From NCBI GenBank assembly GCA_012841845.1, contig DUTZ01000057.1:1-5368 (forward strand): DNA of 5,368 bases. Direction: 5' to 3'. A model generated the notes under the pieces. The model worked only from the letters and a program-made list of their open reading frames with translations. It ran no database searches and was not told the origin of the DNA. The position numbers and the translations under genes were made by a program. Shown one piece after another: positions 1 through 5,368 of the stretch. The DNA comes from Actinomycetales bacterium (GTDB lineage Bacteria; Actinomycetota; Actinomycetes; Mycobacteriales; Mycobacteriaceae). Positions within the stretch are counted from its first letter, which is position 1; each line of letters opens with the position of its first letter.

Positions 1-284
1 ACGGCGGGTGGGGGCTGGCGGACGTGGGGCCGGTCGTCCACAACCTCGTCATCTCCAACGTGCCGGGCCCGCCCGAGCGCCGATCGCTCGCGGGCGCGGC
101 GGTGTCCGGGTTCGTCCCGCTCGCCCCCGTCTACCCGGGTGCCGGGCTCTCGCTGGCGGCGGTGTCGTACGCCGGGCGGCTGCACGTCGGGGTGCTCGCG
201 TGCCGCCACCTCGTGCCCGACCCGCAGGTCGTGGCGGACGGGATCGGCCGCGCGATGGCGGAGCTGGTGGCCGCGGTCCCCTAG
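1..284 (+). CDS. Wax ester synthase/diacylglycerol acyltransferase (WS/DGAT), C-terminal fragment
   Basis: This is the last 93 codons of a gene that enters from the left edge; the first complete codon is at base 3 and the stop TAG is at 282-284. WS/DGAT enzymes transfer acyl groups from acyl-CoA to diacylglycerol or fatty alcohols and make triacylglycerol or wax esters at the cytoplasmic membrane and lipid inclusions. The diagnostic piece is N-L-V-I-S-N-V-P-G-P (from base 42), the conserved NxxxSNVPGP-type motif of the C-terminal (DUF1298) domain. It is followed by the usual G-F-x-P-L-x-P-V-Y block and the S-Y-x-G-x-L-H-x-G strand. The catalytic HHxxxDG motif belongs to the N-terminal domain and lies outside the window, so activity cannot be judged. 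Actinobacteria often carry many paralogues, so no symbol is given. The gene converges on choD with a 4-bp overlap at the stop codons. The family call is secure; the exact substrate is unknown. Confidence 0.9.
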   Translation, partial: GGWGLADVGPVVHNLVISNVPGPPERRSLAGAAVSGFVPLAPVYPGAGLSLAAVSYAGRLHVGVLACRHLVPDPQVVADGIGRAMAELVAAVP

Positions 285-2035
285 CGCACGTCCACGATGG
301 GCAGCCGCAGCGCGCCCGGGGCGTCGGCCGGCACCATCGGCGAGCGCGGCGCGACGGGGTCGATGCGCCGGTAGCCCTCCCCCTGCGCGGGCCGCGGGTC
401 GGCCTCGCCCTTGTTGGGCCACAGCGACATGGCGCGCTCGGCCTGGGCGGTGATGCTCAGGGCCGGGTTGACGCCGAGGTTGGCGGAGATCGCCGAACCG
501 TCCACCACGTGGAGCGTCGGGTAGTTCCACACGCGGTGGTACGGGTCCACCACGCCGGTGTCCGGGGAATCAGAGATGGCGCACCCGCCGAGGAAGTGCG
601 CCGTGAGCGGGATGTCGGCCACCTCGCCCCACGTGCCGCCGGCGATGCCGCCGATCTTGGCGGCGATGCGGCGGGTGGCCTCGGTGCCGAGCGGGATCCA
701 CGTCGGGTTGGGGGCCCCGTGGCCCTGCCGGCTCGAGACGTAGCGCAGCGGGCCGCGGCGCTTGACGAAGGTCTCCAGGGAGTTGTCGAGGTTCTGCATG
801 ACCAGCGTGATGACGGTCCGCTGACTCCACCGGCGCAGCAGGAACAGGTGGAGGAACATCGCCGGGTCCTGCCGCACCTCGGCGAGCAGCTTGCGCCAGC
901 GCGGGGTGTCGCCGCCGCCCTCGGTGAGCAGGGTCTGCAGGATCGCGATGGCGTTGGAGCCCTTGCCGTAGCGGACGGGCTCCACGTGGGTGTCCGAGCT
1001 GGGGTGGAAGGACGACGTGATGGCCACGCCCTCGGAGAAGTCCTGCTCGGGGCGGTACTCCTTGCGCATGGCCCCCATGATCGACTCGGAGTTGGTGCGC
1101 GTGAGCCGGCCCAGCGCGTCCGACAGGCGCGGCAGCGAGCCGTCGTCCTTGGCGTAGTGCAGCAGGTGCTGCGTGCCCCACGTCCCGGCGGCCACGACCA
1201 CGTGCCCGGCCGACATCGTGCGGCGGCGCCGCCCCGGGCGGGTCCAGGCGCCGGTCCGCTCGAGGGTCACGTCCCAGGTGCCGTCGCCGCGCTCGCGCAG
1301 CCCGGAAACGGTGGTGCGGTCGAGCACCCGCACGCCGGCCCGCTCGGCCAGGCCGAGGTAGTTCTTGACCAGGGTGTTCTTGGCCCCATGGCGGCAGCCG
1401 GTCATGCACTCGCCGCACTCGATGCAGGCGGTGCGGTCCGGGCCCACGCCGCCGAAGTACGGGTCGGGCACCGTCTCGCCGGGCTTGCCGGTGCCGCCGG
1501 TCTTCTCCCCGAAGTACACGCCGACCGGGGTGTAGACGAAGGTGTCGGCGGCGCCCATGTCCTCGGCGACCGACCTGATGACCTCGTCGGAGTGGGTGTG
1601 GGTGGGGTTGGTGACGACGCCGAGCATGCGGCGGCCCTGCTCGTAGAACGGGGAGAGCTCGTCCTCCCAGTCCGTGATGTGGGCCCACTGCCGGTCGTTG
1701 AAGAACGGGGCGGGCGGCTTGTACAGCGTGTTGGCGTAGTTGAGGGAGCCGCCGCCCACGCCGGCACCGGCGAGGATCATGACGTCCCGCAGCATGTGCA
1801 CGCGCTGCAGCCCGAACAGGCCCAGCTTGGGCGCCCACACGTACTTGCGCAGCCGCCAGGAGGTCTTGGGGAAGTCCTCGTCGCGGAACCGGCGGCCCGC
1901 CTCGACGACCGTCACGCGGTAGCCCTTCTCCGCCAGCCGCAGCGCGGTGACGCTGCCGCCGAAGCCGGAGCCCACCACGAGCACGTCGGTGTCGGTGGCG
2001 GCGTGCGCCGAGGGCTGCTGCGTGCTCGTCGTCAT
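281..2035 (-). CDS. choD: ChoD-type GMC oxidoreductase (putative cholesterol oxidase)
   Basis: A 584-residue FAD-dependent GMC-family oxidoreductase resembling M. tuberculosis ChoD (Rv3409c, about 578 aa) end to end. The family oxidises an alcohol, classically the 3-beta-hydroxyl of a sterol. Visible parts are the N-terminal dinucleotide-binding motif V-V-G-S-G-F-G-G-S (residues 20-28), the FAD-contacting G-A-G-V-G-G-G-S-L-N-Y-A-N block (90-102), and the C-terminal H-F-L-G-G (His480) and D-G-S-A-I-S-A-N-L-G-V-N-P (Asn523) blocks. These last two match the active-site His and Asn of Streptomyces cholesterol oxidase. Unusually, there is a C-x2-C-x2-C-x3-C motif (Cys204, 207, 210, 214). No signal peptide is seen, so it is probably cytoplasmic. 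I chose ATG at 2035 because GGGAG lies 7 bases upstream and the flavin fold starts soon after; an in-frame GTG at 2068 would add 11 residues but has a poorer ribosome site. Sterol specificity is inferred: in M. tuberculosis the physiological role of ChoD is debated, with a 3-beta-HSD credited for most cholesterol oxidation. Confidence 0.93.
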   Translation of the reverse strand: MTTSTQQPSAHAATDTDVLVVGSGFGGSVTALRLAEKGYRVTVVEAGRRFRDEDFPKTSWRLRKYVWAPKLGLFGLQRVHMLRDVMILAGAGVGGGSLNYANTLYKPPAPFFNDRQWAHITDWEDELSPFYEQGRRMLGVVTNPTHTHSDEVIRSVAEDMGAADTFVYTPVGVYFGEKTGGTGKPGETVPDPYFGGVGPDRTACIECGECMTGCRHGAKNTLVKNYLGLAERAGVRVLDRTTVSGLRERGDGTWDVTLERTGAWTRPGRRRRTMSAGHVVVAAGTWGTQHLLHYAKDDGSLPRLSDALGRLTRTNSESIMGAMRKEYRPEQDFSEGVAITSSFHPSSDTHVEPVRYGKGSNAIAILQTLLTEGGGDTPRWRKLLAEVRQDPAMFLHLFLLRRWSQRTVITLVMQNLDNSLETFVKRRGPLRYVSSRQGHGAPNPTWIPLGTEATRRIAAKIGGIAGGTWGEVADIPLTAHFLGGCAISDSPDTGVVDPYHRVWNYPTLHVVDGSAISANLGVNPALSITAQAERAMSLWPNKGEADPRPAQGEGYRRIDPVAPRSPMVPADAPGALRLPIVDVR

Positions 2036-2042
2036 ATCGGGA

Positions 2043-2047
2043 CTCCC
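2043..2047 (-). promoter_or_regulatory. Ribosome binding site of choD
   Basis: GGGAG on the minus strand, 7 bases before the ATG at 2035. It decides between this ATG and the upstream in-frame GTG at 2068, which has only a weak GGGG/TAGG stretch before it. Confidence 0.6.
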
Positions 2048-2053
2048 GGGGTC

Positions 2054-2069
2054 GGTGGTGCGCACCACC
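2054..2069. repeat. Perfect 16-bp palindrome upstream of choD (candidate operator)
   Basis: GGTGGTGCGCACCACC equals its own reverse complement. It lies 19-34 bases upstream of the choD ATG and overlaps a possible -10 element at 2067-2072, so a bound dimeric repressor would block initiation. It also contains the alternative GTG at 2068. Operator function is inferred from position and symmetry only; the site does not look like the KstR motif as I know it (AAC/GTT half-sites). Confidence 0.4.
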
Positions 2070-2072
2070 CTA
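2067..2072 (-). promoter_or_regulatory. Possible -10 element of a choD promoter
   Basis: TAGGGT on the minus strand fits the actinobacterial TANNNT -10 pattern and would start transcription near 2060, about 25 bases before the choD ATG. No good -35 is present at 16-18 bp; the nearest candidate, TTGTCC (2094-2099), is 21 bp away and sits in one arm of the 2091-2119 inverted repeat. Weak evidence; choD could instead be read through from guaB3. Confidence 0.25.
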
Positions 2073-2090
2073 CCCCAGCCCGAACCCCCC

Positions 2091-2119
2091 GCTGGACAAC
2101 AATCCGCGCTTTGTCCAGC
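2091..2119. repeat. Inverted repeat with 9-bp perfect arms between guaB3 and choD
   Basis: GCTGGACAA (2091-2099) and TTGTCCAGC (2111-2119) are exact reverse complements separated by 11 bases. On the minus strand the repeat begins 15 bases past the guaB3 stop codon. It could be a stem-loop that ends or attenuates the guaB2-guaB3 transcript, although no T-run follows it, or an operator for choD. The arms include TTGTCC, the nearest thing to a -35 for choD. Confidence 0.45.
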
Positions 2120-2122
2120 CGG

Positions 2123-2134
2123 CCGGGCGCCCGG
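2123..2134. repeat. 12-bp GC palindrome directly after the guaB3 stop
   Basis: CCGGGCGCCCGG is self-complementary and abuts the guaB3 stop codon at 2135-2137. It may fold into a 4-bp stem with a GCGC loop or help form a larger terminator with the neighbouring inverted repeat. At this GC content a 12-bp palindrome is weaker evidence than the two dyads next to it. Confidence 0.25.
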
Positions 2135-3274
2135 TCAGGGACGGACGGAGAGATCCACCTTCTGGAAGCCCTTGACGTCCGAATAGCCGCACTTGGCCAT
2201 GGCGCGACGGAGCCCGCCCATGAGGTTGCGCGAGCCGTCGGCGGCGCTGGTGGGCCCGGACAGGACCTCCTCCAGCGGGGCGAGCGCGGTCTCGTCGTCG
2301 GTCTCCGCCACGTGGCCCCGCGGGACCTTGGGGTGTGCGGCCACGGCGTCCCAGTACACGCCCCGGCCCGGTGACTCGAGGGCACCGGCGAGCAGGGGGC
2401 CGAGCACCACGGCGTCGGCGCCGCAGGCCACGGCGCGCGCGATGTCGCCGGAGGTGTAGATGTCGCCGTCGGCGAGCACGTGGACGTAGCGGCCGCCCGT
2501 CTCGTCGAGGTAGTCGCGGCGCGCGGCCGCGGCGTCGGCGATCGCGGTGGCCATGTGGACCTCCATGCCGAGCACGGGGCCGGTGGTGGTGACGCCGTCG
2601 ACGCCGCCGTAGCCCACGATGACGCCGGCCGCGCCGGTGCGCATGAGGTGCAGCGCTGTCTTGTAGTCCACGACGCCGCCGGCGATCACCGGCACGTCGA
2701 GCCCGCCGATGAACTCCTTGAGGTTGAGCGGCGCGTCCTCGTCGCTCACGTGCTCGGCCGAGATGATGGTGCCCTGCACCACGAGCATGTCGATGCCGGC
2801 CGAGAGGAGGCCGGGCGTGAGGTCGCGGGCGTGCTGCGGCGACACGCGCACGGCCACGGTGGCGCCCTCGTCGCGGATGCGCGTGACGGCGGCCGCGAGC
2901 AGCTCGCGGTCGATGGGCGCCCGGTGCAGCTCCTGCAGGCGCGCCACGGCCCGGTGGCCGGTGACGTCCTCGAGCGCGATCTCGCGCAGGTCGGCGATCG
3001 CGGTCTCCGGATCGGCGTGCCGGGCCCACAGGCCCTCGCCGTTGAGCACCGCCAGACCGCCCAGCCGCGAGAACTCCACCGCCGAGTCCGGGGAGACCAC
3101 CGCGTCCGTCGGGTGGGTCATCACCGGGATGTCCATCTGGTAGGCGTCGATCTGCCAGGCCGTCGACACCTCCTTGGAGCTGCGGGTGCGGCGCGCGGGG
3201 ACGATGTCCACGTCCCCCAGCCCGTACATACGACGGGCCTCGCGGCCCATGCCGATCTCCACGACGTCACGCAC
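2135..3274 (-). CDS. guaB3: GuaB3-family IMP dehydrogenase-related protein
   Basis: A 379-residue TIM-barrel protein of the IMPDH/GMPR fold and of the actinobacterial GuaB3 subfamily, very like M. tuberculosis Rv3410c (about 375 aa). It opens with E-I-G-M-G-R-E-A-R-R. The barrel runs directly through R-V-S-P-Q-H (about 143-148), V-I-A-G-G-V-V-D (196-203) and L-A-D-G-D-I (267-272, the nucleotide-phosphate/K-site region), with no CBS domains inserted. Against GuaB2 next door, the active-site loop reads G-Y-G-G-V-D-G-V-T-T-T, so Val228 stands where the catalytic Cys should be. The mobile flap (R-G-M-G-S and the Arg-Tyr pair) is also missing, the region being about 24 residues shorter. Canonical IMPDH or GMP reductase activity is therefore unlikely; M. 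tuberculosis GuaB3 was likewise not found to be an active IMPDH, as I recall. The GTG start at 3274 is supported by AAGGA 8 bases upstream. It is translationally coupled to guaB2 (4-bp gap). Real function unknown. Confidence 0.95.
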   Translation of the reverse strand: MRDVVEIGMGREARRMYGLGDVDIVPARRTRSSKEVSTAWQIDAYQMDIPVMTHPTDAVVSPDSAVEFSRLGGLAVLNGEGLWARHADPETAIADLREIALEDVTGHRAVARLQELHRAPIDRELLAAAVTRIRDEGATVAVRVSPQHARDLTPGLLSAGIDMLVVQGTIISAEHVSDEDAPLNLKEFIGGLDVPVIAGGVVDYKTALHLMRTGAAGVIVGYGGVDGVTTTGPVLGMEVHMATAIADAAAARRDYLDETGGRYVHVLADGDIYTSGDIARAVACGADAVVLGPLLAGALESPGRGVYWDAVAAHPKVPRGHVAETDDETALAPLEEVLSGPTSAADGSRNLMGGLRRAMAKCGYSDVKGFQKVDLSVRP

Positions 3275-3278
3275 GATG

Positions 3279-5340
<2,062 letters not shown>

Positions 5341-5353
5341 GGCGGGAGCCGCC
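5341..5353 (+). terminator. Short hairpin right after the DUF5319 stop (possible terminator)
   Basis: GGCGG GAG CCGCC starts at the base after the stop codon: a 5-bp perfect stem with a 3-base loop. No T-run follows; the remaining bases contain CGGGCCG twice (5353-5359 and 5362-5368) and then the window ends, so a larger structure may be cut off. Weak call. Confidence 0.25.
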
Positions 5354-5368
5354 GGGCCGGACGGGCCG

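Noticed and set aside
2036..2068. N-terminal extension of ChoD from the GTG at 2068.
   Set aside because: ATG at 2035 has a better ribosome site (GGGAG, 7 bases), and the extra 11 residues resemble neither a signal peptide nor the start of known ChoD. The extension would also run through the 16-bp palindrome.
8..2374. A 788-codon open frame on the plus strand across choD and the 3' part of guaB3.
   Set aside because: It is the mirror of real genes in very GC-rich DNA: Arg/Ala/Gly-rich low-complexity translation, no family motif, antisense to two well-recognised proteins.

Overview
The window is very GC-rich chromosomal DNA (about 70% GC by eye) with strong G/C bias at third codon positions, GTG starts and dense gene packing. 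All of this fits an actinobacterium. The gene order cholesterol-oxidase-type choD / guaB3 / guaB2 / divergent DUF5319 gene is, from memory, the order in Mycobacterium tuberculosis (Rv3409c, Rv3410c, Rv3411c, Rv3412). The protein sequences also resemble those proteins over their full length. The source is therefore most likely a mycolic-acid actinomycete (Mycobacteriales, e.g. a Gordonia-, Dietzia-, Tsukamurella- or Rhodococcus-like organism). The genus cannot be fixed from the sequence alone.

Layout, left to right. Bases 1-284 (+) are the C-terminal end of a wax ester synthase/diacylglycerol acyltransferase (WS/DGAT) whose N-terminus lies outside the window. It converges on choD (281-2035, -), an FAD-dependent GMC oxidoreductase, and the two stop codons share the tetramer CTAG. 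A 99-bp gap (2036-2134) separates choD from guaB3 and holds three perfect dyad repeats plus the choD ribosome binding site. guaB3 (2135-3274, -) and guaB2 (3279-4814, -) form a tight unit with a 4-bp gap, and the guaB3 Shine-Dalgarno lies inside the last codons of guaB2. A 112-bp divergent promoter region (4815-4926) follows, then a small DUF5319-family gene (4927-5340, +) that looks leaderless. The last 28 bases hold only a short possible hairpin.

Function. GuaB2 is the IMP dehydrogenase that commits IMP to guanine nucleotide synthesis. GuaB3 is a CBS-less relative that lacks the catalytic cysteine and the mobile-flap residues, so it is probably not an IMP dehydrogenase. ChoD and the WS/DGAT belong to sterol/lipid metabolism and neutral-lipid storage. 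They adjoin the purine genes without an obvious pathway link.

This is mostly a conserved housekeeping block. I see no mobile element, CRISPR array, RNA gene or clearly new defence or biosynthetic system. The points most worth a second look are the catalytically stripped GuaB3, a ferredoxin-like cysteine motif inside the ChoD flavoenzyme, the dyads upstream of choD, and the leaderless DUF5319 gene with a Cys/His cluster.
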